A DNA stretch of 58,599 nucleotides, from NCBI GenBank assembly GCA_019119815.1, contig DWWH01000029.1, positions 1 through 58,599 on the forward strand, written 5' to 3'. This document shows, piece after piece, positions 36,270 through 43,107 of this stretch; the first letter of the stretch is position 1; every line of letters starts with the position of its first letter. Origin of the DNA: Candidatus Eisenbergiella intestinipullorum. Lineage in GTDB: Bacteria; Bacillota; Clostridia; Lachnospirales; Lachnospiraceae. Position numbers and translations under genes: made by a program. The notes under the pieces were generated by a model. The model made no database searches and was not told the DNA's origin. It saw only the letters and a list, made by a program, of their open reading frames with translations.

Positions 36270-36577
36270 TCAAAGGATTTAAGATGAAGCTGTATCCGGG
36301 AAAAGAGGAGGAATATGAAAGGCGTCACAACCTGCTCTGGCCGGAAATGAAGGACATGATCCATGAGCACGGCGGCAGGAACTACACCATCTTCCTGGAC
36401 AGGGAAACGCTGACTCTCTTCGGCTATATCGAGATCGAGGATGAAGCGCTCTGGGCCAAAGGAGCCGATACCGCCGTCAACAGAAAGTGGTGGGATTATA
36501 TGGCCGACATCATGGAGACCAATCCGGACAACAGCCCGGTGAGCGTTGACCTGAAAAATGTGTTCCACCTGGACTGA
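36266..36577 (+). CDS. rhaM: L-rhamnose mutarotase
   Basis: A 103-residue RhaM (DUF718) protein, which interconverts the alpha and beta anomers of L-rhamnose. It has the family start GFKMKLYPGKEEEYERRHN, then LWPEMKDMIHEHGGRNYTIF and the KWWDYMADIMETN signature, with the conserved His, Tyr and Trp pair. The ATGA overlap with the lyase implies a matched product ratio, suggesting that the lyase releases rhamnose. No other rhamnose genes (isomerase, kinase, aldolase) lie in the window. Confidence 0.94.
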   Translation: MIKGFKMKLYPGKEEEYERRHNLLWPEMKDMIHEHGGRNYTIFLDRETLTLFGYIEIEDEALWAKGADTAVNRKWWDYMADIMETNPDNSPVSVDLKNVFHLD

Positions 36578-36688
36578 GACCGGGCTTTGACAGCCCGGAA
36601 GGAGGACTCAGGCTCCATGCCCCGGCAGGGAAGGCGGACTTTTGCCCCTTTGTATGTCGGCTGTGAAGGCGGGCAGAGGATCCGCCAA

Positions 36689-38101
36689 TTACGGGCGGAT
36701 GGAGCGGAGATCGATGATCTCATGAAAGAAATCGAACTGGCCGGAGAGGAGACCCTTTCCGGCCACTTCGCATTCGCCCACCTGATTGTCATAGGGGTCG
36801 GCGCGGAGGCCGGACTTGGAAGGCAGAAGAGGGGCCTGGAAGGCCGTGTTCGCCACCATGCGGAAAGGGTCCAGGTTGCCGAAGTAGAAGTCCCGGCGCG
36901 GCAGATCTCCTGCCCGGAAGGCGCTGCCGCCGAAGGAAAGATCCGCGTACAGCCAGCCGTAGCAGGGGATGAAAAACTGGGCCCAGTCATGCGGGCCGAC
37001 GGAAACGGGCGTCACACTGAGACCGGACTGCCAGCGGGCAGGGATCCCGGCGATGCGGCACATGGTGATGAACAGAAGGGCCTGTACGCCGCAGTCTCCC
37101 CTGCGGTTGACGGCGCAGGATTCCGCGATGTCGTCAAGGAGCAGGTATTCGGGCATATAGGAATAGGTCACGTGAGAGGTGATGAAGCGGTAGATCTTTT
37201 CGGCACGCAGCAGAGGATTGGCTTCCCGGCCGACAATCTGTGCGGTGAGAGAGCGCAGAAAGGGTGTGAAGCGGATATGAGGAAGGAGCTGCTTGGTGTC
37301 GAAATCCGGCAGGCTGTCGGAGACGCGGTCGGGATCCGGCTGCACATAATGGACGATGCTGTCGTATTCATATTCCACCCAGAAGGTATCGTTTTCCTCC
37401 GGCGTTTCCCGGAAGGCGATGGTCCGCGCGGGCGCGTCCGCAGGGGCGAGGAAGGCGGGCCTGTGGCCCGTGTTCAGGATGCGGACGTTGCAGGTGGGAG
37501 CGCTTTCTTTGGGAACGGGAAGGTGAACGAGGACGGTTCTGCCCGGCTCAAAAAATTCATCCCGGATGCGCAGCCCGGCCTTCAGGTGGATGCGGTATTT
37601 CAAAAAGCCCTGCTCCTTCATCAGGCTGATGGTCCTATTGCGGAAAAGGCTGCGGGAAGCCGCCTCCTGCGCAAGCTGCGGATCCGCCCGGCCGGCAAGG
37701 GCGGGATCTGTGGCGGTGAGCGTTTCCCAGAAACGGCAGAAATACCGTTTCCGGCCTTCCAGAAAGCGAAAATCGATCCGCCCCGCCTGTTCCAGAGCAG
37801 AAAATTCCTCCTCGGAAAAATCCGGGATCTGACGGCGGATGAGGGACAGAGCGTCAGAAAGACTGTAGGGATATGCGGCGGAAAGCCGGGAAAGGCGCAC
37901 AAGCTCCAGCTGAAGCCGGGCTGCCGTCTGCGGTTCCGGGCTCCGGTCCCGGTCGGAAAGCAGGAAACGGATGCGCTGCTGCGCTTCCTGCAGGAAGCCC
38001 GCCTGGATCAGGCGGCTTAAGTCCGCCGGAAGCGGAACGGACAGAGACCGGATGATATTTTCTCCCGAATAGGCTGATGACTGATCGCTCTGAATGCTCA
38101 T
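36689..38101 (-). CDS. Transglutaminase-like domain protein
   Basis: A 470-residue protein with a helical N-terminal half and a C-terminal transglutaminase/protease-like domain. The Cys-His-Asp triad is clear: RRGDCGVQALLFITMCR, GPHDWAQFFIPCYGW and YADLSFGG. No signal peptide or membrane helix is seen. Bacterial members are mostly peptidases or amidases of unknown target. AGGGAGG precedes ATG 38101. It converges on rhaM across a 111-base gap that shows nothing notable. Confidence 0.85.
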   Translation of the reverse strand: MSIQSDQSSAYSGENIIRSLSVPLPADLSRLIQAGFLQEAQQRIRFLLSDRDRSPEPQTAARLQLELVRLSRLSAAYPYSLSDALSLIRRQIPDFSEEEFSALEQAGRIDFRFLEGRKRYFCRFWETLTATDPALAGRADPQLAQEAASRSLFRNRTISLMKEQGFLKYRIHLKAGLRIRDEFFEPGRTVLVHLPVPKESAPTCNVRILNTGHRPAFLAPADAPARTIAFRETPEENDTFWVEYEYDSIVHYVQPDPDRVSDSLPDFDTKQLLPHIRFTPFLRSLTAQIVGREANPLLRAEKIYRFITSHVTYSYMPEYLLLDDIAESCAVNRRGDCGVQALLFITMCRIAGIPARWQSGLSVTPVSVGPHDWAQFFIPCYGWLYADLSFGGSAFRAGDLPRRDFYFGNLDPFRMVANTAFQAPLLPSKSGLRADPYDNQVGECEVAGKGLLSGQFDFFHEIIDLRSIRP

Positions 38102-38217
38102 GGATGATCCCTCCCTTTTGCTGCGGCCGCCGGATTGCGGCAATTTCTGTTCTGATTTTACCACACCGCAGCCCAAAGGGAAAGGGGCATTGTCCAAAGG
38201 GGCCTGTCCGTGCTGCC

Positions 38218-38310
38218 GTTCAGCCAGGTCTGCGCATGAACTGCGCAGACCGTATGAAAACCGTACCGGCAGGAAAGCTACGGAGAAGGAGAAGCGGCCG
38301 GATGCAGCTT
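38218..38310 (+). repeat. Family A repeat, truncated copy
   Basis: Starts like the other copies (CAGCCAGGTCTGCGCA...TGCGCAGACCGTA) but the loop of the first hairpin reads TGAAC instead of TTCCC, and the element decays after about 50 bases, keeping only AGCGGCCGGATGCAGCT-like remnants. It lies between two minus-strand genes. Confidence 0.7.
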
Positions 38311-38367
38311 TCCGCTTCTGCCCAGAAAAGCTCCGCCGCAGGCATGGCAGCCGGAAAGAGCAGGGAT

Positions 38368-39300
38368 TCAGCCCTGTTCTCCGCCGTCCGCTTCCCCGCA
38401 CGGGGTGCTCTCTTCTTTCTTCGGACGGCAGCAGGAATCACAGGGAACATCGCAGTCGTTCTTGAGCATTTCCTCATATTTCGGAGGGCCCAGTTCGAGC
38501 GGCTTGATGGACAGATCGAGCAGGTCCCCGCAGACGAAATCCAGACAGATGGTGTCGTCCGTAGGACGGGTACACGCCTTGGGCACGACCGCTCTGCCCT
38601 TATGGGGGATCCGGTACTGGGAAAAATATACCGTTTTCAGCAGAAGGCTCAGGCCGATGGTGGCCGTATCCTCCTCCGGACAGAAGCAGAGTACTTTGGG
38701 AATGGCGAGCAGGTTCAGCCCCTGGTGAAGGGCGGTATTGTCCGCACCGAAGCCGATGGCATGCAGGATGGCGGTCCCGTCCGGACCCGCTTCATGGGCG
38801 ACGCCGTATGGCGCATAGATCTCGAGCTCCACACAGTCGGGATTGGTGTCCTCGTCCATGTACGCATAGTCGCAGGAGGAGGGATCGCAGGGCAGATAAA
38901 CGGCGCAGACGGTCTTTTCCTCCACGATCTTTCCCGTGCAGTCATAGAAGACGATAAAAAATGTCACCGTAAGGTTGGTCAGCGTGACCAGATAGCAGTT
39001 CGGACGTCCGGGAATGGGTTCGGCGCTGCTGCGGCAGCAGTCCGGACCGGATCCAAAGGAAATATCCATAACCTGTACGGAAATGCGGTCTATTTTGGAG
39101 CAGGAGGATCCGAGCGGGACATTCCGGCACAGATTGATCCCGAGCTCGTCATAAACGACGGGAGTGAGCACGGTCAGACAGTCCGGCTCTCCGCAGATGG
39201 GATCGGTGCAGACATCCAGACATTTCCCTTTCCGGTCGATCCCGCAGCTTACATATCTTTTGGAACAGCATTTGCACTTGGCGTTTTTGCTGGAGGGCAT
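38368..39300 (-). CDS. Cysteine-rich protein of unknown function
   Basis: This 310-residue protein has about 28 cysteines (9%), many in the first 45 residues (KCKCC, SC, KC, VC, IC, DC) and at the end (NDCDVPCDSCCRPKK). The middle is beta-rich (NCYLVTLTNLTVTFFIVFYD). There is no signal peptide. High cysteine with basic ends recalls spore-coat or exosporium proteins, which are cross-linked by disulfides, but I do not recognise the family. It is transcribed away from a family B repeat, with a family A remnant downstream. Confidence 0.7.
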   Translation of the reverse strand: MPSSKNAKCKCCSKRYVSCGIDRKGKCLDVCTDPICGEPDCLTVLTPVVYDELGINLCRNVPLGSSCSKIDRISVQVMDISFGSGPDCCRSSAEPIPGRPNCYLVTLTNLTVTFFIVFYDCTGKIVEEKTVCAVYLPCDPSSCDYAYMDEDTNPDCVELEIYAPYGVAHEAGPDGTAILHAIGFGADNTALHQGLNLLAIPKVLCFCPEEDTATIGLSLLLKTVYFSQYRIPHKGRAVVPKACTRPTDDTICLDFVCGDLLDLSIKPLELGPPKYEEMLKNDCDVPCDSCCRPKKEESTPCGEADGGEQG

Positions 39301-39410
39301 ATGGAACGCTCCTTTAAAATTTCTTACTCTATCTTATGCTTTTCAAGTCTTTTTGTTCGGCGGCGTGAATATATTTATGGTGTGGCTTCCGGAATGAGAA
39401 GAAACCGTGA

Positions 39411-39564
39411 AAACGCTTCGGCATGGAGGGGAGATTGGAAAATGCGCCCGATAGCGCATTTTCCAATCAGGATTTGTGCCGAAGCGTCACAAATCCTGTG
39501 ATCGCAGCGCCGAATCGAAAATTCGGCGCGCGTTCCTCAGCGCAGAACGCTTCGGAATGGAGGG
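39411..39564 (+). repeat. Multi-hairpin repeat, family B, copy 1 (complete)
   Basis: In order: a core CGCTTCGGCATGGAGGG; hairpin 1, a perfect 15-bp stem (39433-39447/39454-39468) with loop CCGATA; hairpin 2, a 10-bp stem (39469-39478/39488-39497) with loop CCGAAGCGT; the junction GTGATCGCAG; hairpin 3, a 9-bp stem (39507-39515/39521-39529); then CTCAGCGCAGAACGCTTCGG and GAATGGAGGG. The final GGAGGG is the ribosome binding site of the gene at 39569. The hairpin 2 loop is complementary to the core. Confidence 0.85.
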
Positions 39565-39568
39565 CAAA

Positions 39569-40465
39569 ATGGCATATCAGATCTTTGAAACGGCGGATGG
39601 ACAGAGGGTGGCGCTGTATGCGCAGGGAAATTCCATTTTTGCCTGCCTTCTTCCTTTCCAGAGAGGGATGATGCCGGGAGAGATCCGGACGGACTATCTG
39701 GCGCATCTGGATGCGGCGGTCTTCCGGGACACGGTCTGCTTTGTATATGAAAATCTGGAGCATAATGTGGTCATCGACACGCTCGGCGCTTCTCCTGCCA
39801 GGATCCTTCTGCCCGGCAGCTCCGGCGGATATGGCTTTGAAAATCTGCAGCTCGCTGTGCGTCAAAACGGTCTGTACCTGTTCTGTCAGGTGAGAAAGAC
39901 GGGAGGGAAGACGGGCCTGTATGTCTGCATGCCCTATCAGGAAAACGTATGGGGAACGGTTTTTGAGGGAGAGGAGGGAAGCTGGCGGGTAGAGGTCCTT
40001 GCCGGGAAAGAAGGCACGCGGCTGCTCTGCCTGGACAGAAGAAGCGGCGCTCTGCGCCTCTATGACTGGGAGCAGGAGGCATCCTTTTCCCGGAGGAGAT
40101 TCCTGGAGGAAGCGGAGCATGAGAAATGTCTGGAGGCGCTGAAAGCCGCCTGGCAGGAGGAGAAGGCCCTTCTTGAGGCGGGAAAGGAGGAGCTTCAGGC
40201 CGAGGCCATGGCGAAGCTGGGAGAATTTCAGCAGGAGAAGGAAGAACGCATGATCCAGTGCAGAAGAGAATATGAAGGGCGGGTGGAACGCCTGCGGGCG
40301 GAATACGAGGGAAAGCTTGCCCGATGCCGGGAGAGCTATGAGCGCCAGCTGGAGCAGGCCAAACGGCAATATAACGAGCTGGCGCAGACCGCCGTGAAGC
40401 TGCAGCAGATCGGACGGAAATGGAGGGATAAATATTTCGGACGGACGGAGGAGAAGGAGTCATGA
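39569..40465 (+). CDS. Unknown protein with beta-rich N-terminus and long coiled coil
   Basis: The 298-residue product is not a family I recognise. Residues 1-165 are beta-rich with repeated short motifs (VCFVYENLEHNVVID, NLQLAVRQNGLYLFCQV, TRLLCLDRRSGALRLYDW) that look propeller-like. From about residue 180 to the end it is a continuous charged coiled coil (for example EEKALLEAGKEELQAEAM). No signal peptide. It begins seven bases after the GGAGGG supplied by a family B repeat; an in-frame GTG further up lies within the repeat and is rejected. A structural or scaffold role is possible. Confidence 0.75.
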   Translation: MAYQIFETADGQRVALYAQGNSIFACLLPFQRGMMPGEIRTDYLAHLDAAVFRDTVCFVYENLEHNVVIDTLGASPARILLPGSSGGYGFENLQLAVRQNGLYLFCQVRKTGGKTGLYVCMPYQENVWGTVFEGEEGSWRVEVLAGKEGTRLLCLDRRSGALRLYDWEQEASFSRRRFLEEAEHEKCLEALKAAWQEEKALLEAGKEELQAEAMAKLGEFQQEKEERMIQCRREYEGRVERLRAEYEGKLARCRESYERQLEQAKRQYNELAQTAVKLQQIGRKWRDKYFGRTEEKES

Positions 40466-40475
40466 AAATTAATGC

Positions 40476-40504
40476 TTGAAATTTTCTCCGCTCTTTGTTA
40501 GAAT
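40476..40504 (+). promoter_or_regulatory. Promoter for tRNA-Val
   Basis: TTGAAA (40476-40481), 17 bases, TAGAAT (40499-40504). The tRNA begins nine bases later, so the transcript has almost no leader. Confidence 0.8.
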
Positions 40505-40512
40505 ATCCGCAT

Positions 40513-40585
40513 GGAGACATAGCTCAGCTGGGAGAGCATTTGCTTGACGTGTAAAGGGTCGCAGGTTCGAGTCCTGTTGTCTCCA
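40513..40585 (+). tRNA. tRNA-Val (anticodon GAC)
   Basis: The cloverleaf folds fully: acceptor GGAGACA/TGTCTCC with discriminator A, D arm GCTC/GAGC, anticodon stem TTTGC/GTAAA with loop TTGACGT (anticodon GAC), and T arm GCAGG-TTCGAGT-CCTGT. It has 73 bases and no encoded CCA. It is a single tRNA with its own promoter and terminator. Confidence 0.95.
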
Positions 40586-40604
40586 TTTTTTATTGGACGG
40601 GCGG

Positions 40605-40649
40605 AAATGCCGGAGGTGCTGACAGACGTTTGGTCTGCCGGCATTTTTT
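40605..40649 (+). terminator. Terminator for tRNA-Val
   Basis: AAATGCCGG pairs with CCGGCATTT around an inner CAGAC/GTCTG hairpin and runs into Ts. A T tract also follows the tRNA directly. Confidence 0.75.
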
Positions 40650-40685
40650 ATGTGATAGGAAACTTTGTTTTCTATCACATAAAAA
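40645..40685. repeat. AT-rich 14-bp palindrome downstream of tRNA-Val
   Basis: TTTTTATGTGATAG pairs perfectly with CTATCACATAAAAA around 13 bases. It is symmetric enough to act as a terminator on both strands. It belongs to a chain of hairpins filling the 507-base gap 40586-41092: two terminators, a family C repeat and a family A repeat. Confidence 0.6.
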
Positions 40686-40732
40686 CATACGGCAGATCGA
40701 ACTGTGACGGAAAGAAAGCTGCGCTTACGCGA

Positions 40733-40768
40733 CCCGCCGCGCAGGCAATCTTCGCTTGCCGGGAGAAT
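40733..40768 (+). repeat. Short dispersed repeat, family C, copy 2
   Basis: CCCGCCGCGCAGG followed by AATCTTCG and TTGCCGGG, about 88% identical to 2207-2240. GGCAA/TTGCC form the stem around the conserved loop. A second stem (GAATGAC/GTCATTC, 40779-40794) follows here only. Confidence 0.4.
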
Positions 40769-40823
40769 CCCGCAAGCGGAATGACCTGTCATTCGTGAGG
40801 GAAACTTGTTTCTTTTATTTTTC

Positions 40824-40958
40824 GTTACAGCTCAGCCTTCGGCGGAGCTGTAACGGCATCCGGCCATTCCAAGCGCTTCGCGCCAGGCCGGATGCTTCCA
40901 GCCGGTCTGTTTTCGTACGGTCTGCGCAGGGAATGCGCAGACCTGGCTGAGTAGTAAC
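40824..40958 (-). repeat. Palindromic intergenic repeat, family A, inverted copy
   Basis: The reverse complement matches the copy at 4059-4193 almost base for base over about 135 bases, including all three inverted repeats and both GTTACAG and CTGAGTAGTAAC ends. It lies between the tRNA-Val terminator and the rrf2 promoter. Confidence 0.85.
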
Positions 40959-40987
40959 TATTTTTCGCTTACCGGAGCGGATTCACA

Positions 40988-41052
40988 TTGACAGCCGCCC
41001 TTCATTTGTGGTACTCTGTATACCATAAACTGTAATTTAAAAGAGTACAGTT
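40988..41052 (+). promoter_or_regulatory. Promoter and inverted-repeat operator of the rrf2 gene
   Basis: TTGACA (40988-40993) with a likely -10 TACTCT at 41012-41017 (18-base spacer). Just downstream AACTGTA (41028-41034) and TACAGTT (41046-41052) form an inverted repeat 11 bases apart that overlaps the expected transcription start. This is probably the autoregulatory Rrf2 operator. Confidence 0.6.
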
Positions 41053-41092
41053 AAAAAAGGAAGAGCCGTTTAAGCGGCAGATGGGAGAGCGT

Positions 41093-41551
41093 ATGAACAG
41101 CAACTTCTGCGTGGCGGTGCATGGCCTGATCTATCTGTATTTTTGCCAAAGCACCGTGTCCAGTGAAGAACTGGCGAAGCATGTCTGCACCAACCCGGCA
41201 AGGGTGCGCAAGGTTATGCTGATGCTGAAAAAACAGGGGCTCGTGCAGACCAGAGAGGGAAAGGACGGCGGATACCGCTGCGGGACAGAGGCGGGAGAGA
41301 TCACCCTGGCTCAGATCGCAGAGGCCACGGAAACGCATTTCGCAGAAGGATTTCGGACCGGAAAGGGATGCGCCGGAAAAGAAGGCGGAGAAGGCCTGGC
41401 ACAGCTGGCGGATCTGGACCGGGACTGCCTGAACGCTTCCGGGATGGCGCAGGTCATGCAGGAGCTGTATGAGCAGATGGATGCGCTGTGCATGGAACGG
41501 CTCGGCCGGATCACGGTGGCGCATCTGGAAGCGCGGCTAAGGATTTCCTGA
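41093..41551 (+). CDS. Rrf2 family transcriptional regulator
   Basis: A 152-residue Rrf2 protein with a winged helix (SSEELAKHVCTNPARVRKVM, KKQGLVQTREGKDGGY). Cysteines occur at NFCVAVHG, YFCQS, HVCTN, YRCGT, GKGCAG, RDCLN and ALCME, more than usual, so redox or metal sensing is plausible; the canonical iron-sulfur trio is not obvious. I chose ATG 41093 because MNSNFCVAVH is the normal family start and GGGAGAG lies upstream. It precedes the CcdA-thioredoxin gene by 37 bases, so it probably controls that gene in response to thiol stress. Confidence 0.88.
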   Translation: MNSNFCVAVHGLIYLYFCQSTVSSEELAKHVCTNPARVRKVMLMLKKQGLVQTREGKDGGYRCGTEAGEITLAQIAEATETHFAEGFRTGKGCAGKEGGEGLAQLADLDRDCLNASGMAQVMQELYEQMDALCMERLGRITVAHLEARLRIS

Positions 41552-41588
41552 GAACAGTACCGAAAAAAAAGAGAAGGAGACTGAAACT

Positions 41589-42965
41589 ATGAATCTGACA
41601 GTGGAAACCTCGGTTCCTGTCATCACCGTTTTCCTGCAGGGGCTTCTGAGCTTTTTTTCTCCCTGCGTGCTGCCTCTGGTGCCGCTTTATGTCAGCTATC
41701 TGGCCGGAGGGGCGCAGCGGACGGACGAGGATGGGACGGTCCATTATCCGAGAAAAAAGATCCTGGTGAACACGCTGTTTTTTGTGCTCGGGATCAGCTT
41801 TACCTTTTTCCTGCTGGGCTTCGGCTTCACGGCGCTGGGCCGCTTTTTTACCGATAACAGGGCCTGGTTTGCCAGGGTCAGCGGCATCATCATGATCCTG
41901 TTCGGCCTGTATCAGCTGGGGCTGTTCGGACGCTCCGGCGCCATCGAAAAGGAGCATCGTCTGCCCTTCCGGCTGGACCGTTTCAGCATGAATCCTCTGG
42001 TGGCCCTGCTTCTGGGCTTCACCTTCAGCTTTGCCTGGACTCCCTGCGTGGGGCCGACGCTGGCGAGCGTGCTTCTGATGGCTTCGTCCTCCGCCACATC
42101 CGGCAGAGGGTTCCTTCTGGTCGGCGTGTATACGCTGGGCTTTGTATTGCCTTTCCTGGCGGTGGGGCTGTTTACAGGCGCGGTGCTGGACTTCTTCCGG
42201 AGGAAGCGGAACGTGGTCAGATATACGGTAAAGATCGGGGCGCTCCTGCTGATCCTGATGGGCGTTATGACGCTGACCGGATTCATGAACGGCGTCACGG
42301 GCTATCTGTCCCGGATCTCCGGAGATACTGCGGCTGCGGCGGAGGAAAGCGTTTCCGGCGAGGATGCCGCCCCGCAGGAGACCTCTTCGGAAAAAGAGGA
42401 AGAGAACGCTTCCGGAACGGCTCCTGCAGCGTCTGAAGCTGCAAAGGCCGCATCGGCAGAGACGGCGGAAGCAGCCGCAGAGGAATCACAGGAGGAGCAG
42501 GAAGCGATACCTGCTCCGGACTTCACGCTGACGGATCAGTACGGGCAGACCCATACCTTCTCTGATTATAAGGGCAAAACGGTGTTCCTGAACTTCTGGG
42601 CCACCTGGTGCCCGCCCTGCAAGAGCGAGATGCCGGACATCCAGGCTCTGTATGAGAAGTACGGGGAAAATCAGGAGGATCTGATCGTTCTGGGCGTGGC
42701 CAATCCCAAAACGGAGGATGCGCCCGGCAATCAGGATGGAACGATAAAAGAAGTGACCGCTTACCTGGAGGAAAACGGTCTGACCTTCCCGGTGGTGATG
42801 GACACCACGGGCGAGCTGTTTTACTGGTACGGGATCAGCGCATTTCCCACTACCTTCATGATCGATGCCGACGGAAATGTGTATGGCTATGTGTCCGGCG
42901 CGCTGACGGCGGATATGATGGAAAGCATCGTGACCCAGACTATGGAAAGCGGGAACGGAGAATAA
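41589..42965 (+). CDS. CcdA-thioredoxin fusion (thiol-disulfide relay)
   Basis: A 458-residue fusion. Residues 1-235 are a CcdA/DsbD-like six-helix domain with the electron-carrying cysteines in FFSPCVLPLVP and AWTPCVGPTLA. Residues 240-305 form a low-complexity Ala/Glu/Ser linker, and residues 306-458 a TlpA-type thioredoxin domain with the CPPC active site (Cys341, Cys344 in FWATWCPPCKSEMP) and the cis-Pro region GISAFPTTFMID. It should carry electrons from cytoplasmic thioredoxin to an extracellular reductase domain, so the separate partner seen elsewhere is fused here. A terminator follows. Confidence 0.93.
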   Translation: MNLTVETSVPVITVFLQGLLSFFSPCVLPLVPLYVSYLAGGAQRTDEDGTVHYPRKKILVNTLFFVLGISFTFFLLGFGFTALGRFFTDNRAWFARVSGIIMILFGLYQLGLFGRSGAIEKEHRLPFRLDRFSMNPLVALLLGFTFSFAWTPCVGPTLASVLLMASSSATSGRGFLLVGVYTLGFVLPFLAVGLFTGAVLDFFRRKRNVVRYTVKIGALLLILMGVMTLTGFMNGVTGYLSRISGDTAAAAEESVSGEDAAPQETSSEKEEENASGTAPAASEAAKAASAETAEAAAEESQEEQEAIPAPDFTLTDQYGQTHTFSDYKGKTVFLNFWATWCPPCKSEMPDIQALYEKYGENQEDLIVLGVANPKTEDAPGNQDGTIKEVTAYLEENGLTFPVVMDTTGELFYWYGISAFPTTFMIDADGNVYGYVSGALTADMMESIVTQTMESGNGE

Positions 42966-43018
42966 ACGGACGATCCGGGAGGCAGACATCCCGGACAGAA
43001 TATCCTTGGGACAGAGAA

Positions 43019-43067
43019 AGACAGCCTGCAGCAGGCCGCAAAGGCGGCAGCCGCAGGCTGTCTTTTT
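43019..43067 (+). terminator. Intrinsic terminator after the CcdA-thioredoxin gene
   Basis: AGACAGCCTGC pairs with GCAGGCTGTCT and leads into TTTTT. It also separates this operon from the convergent asnA gene. Confidence 0.88.
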
Positions 43068-43107
43068 CTGCACGGAAAGGACGGGCAGGAGCCGCCCCCG
43101 TGCGGCT

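Noticed and set aside
9725..36577. Glycosaminoglycan (heparin or chondroitin) degradation locus
   Set aside because: A heparinase-type fold, GH88 and KduI/KduD would fit, but there are no sulfatases or hexosaminidases, and galactosidases plus rhamnose mutarotase point elsewhere. Kept as the main alternative rather than excluded.
36587..38020. 477-codon plus-strand frame
   Set aside because: It lies wholly opposite the transglutaminase-like gene, whose catalytic triad is clear on the minus strand.
38077..39501. Long plus-strand frame of 474 codons
   Set aside because: It is opposite to the cysteine-rich gene and runs through repeats of families A and B; composition is not protein-like, and the minus-strand gene has a proper start.
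40469..40792. 107-codon frame on the minus strand containing QQDSNLRPFTRQANALP
   Set aside because: It is the antisense translation of tRNA-Val; this peptide is a well-known false gene call next to tRNAs.
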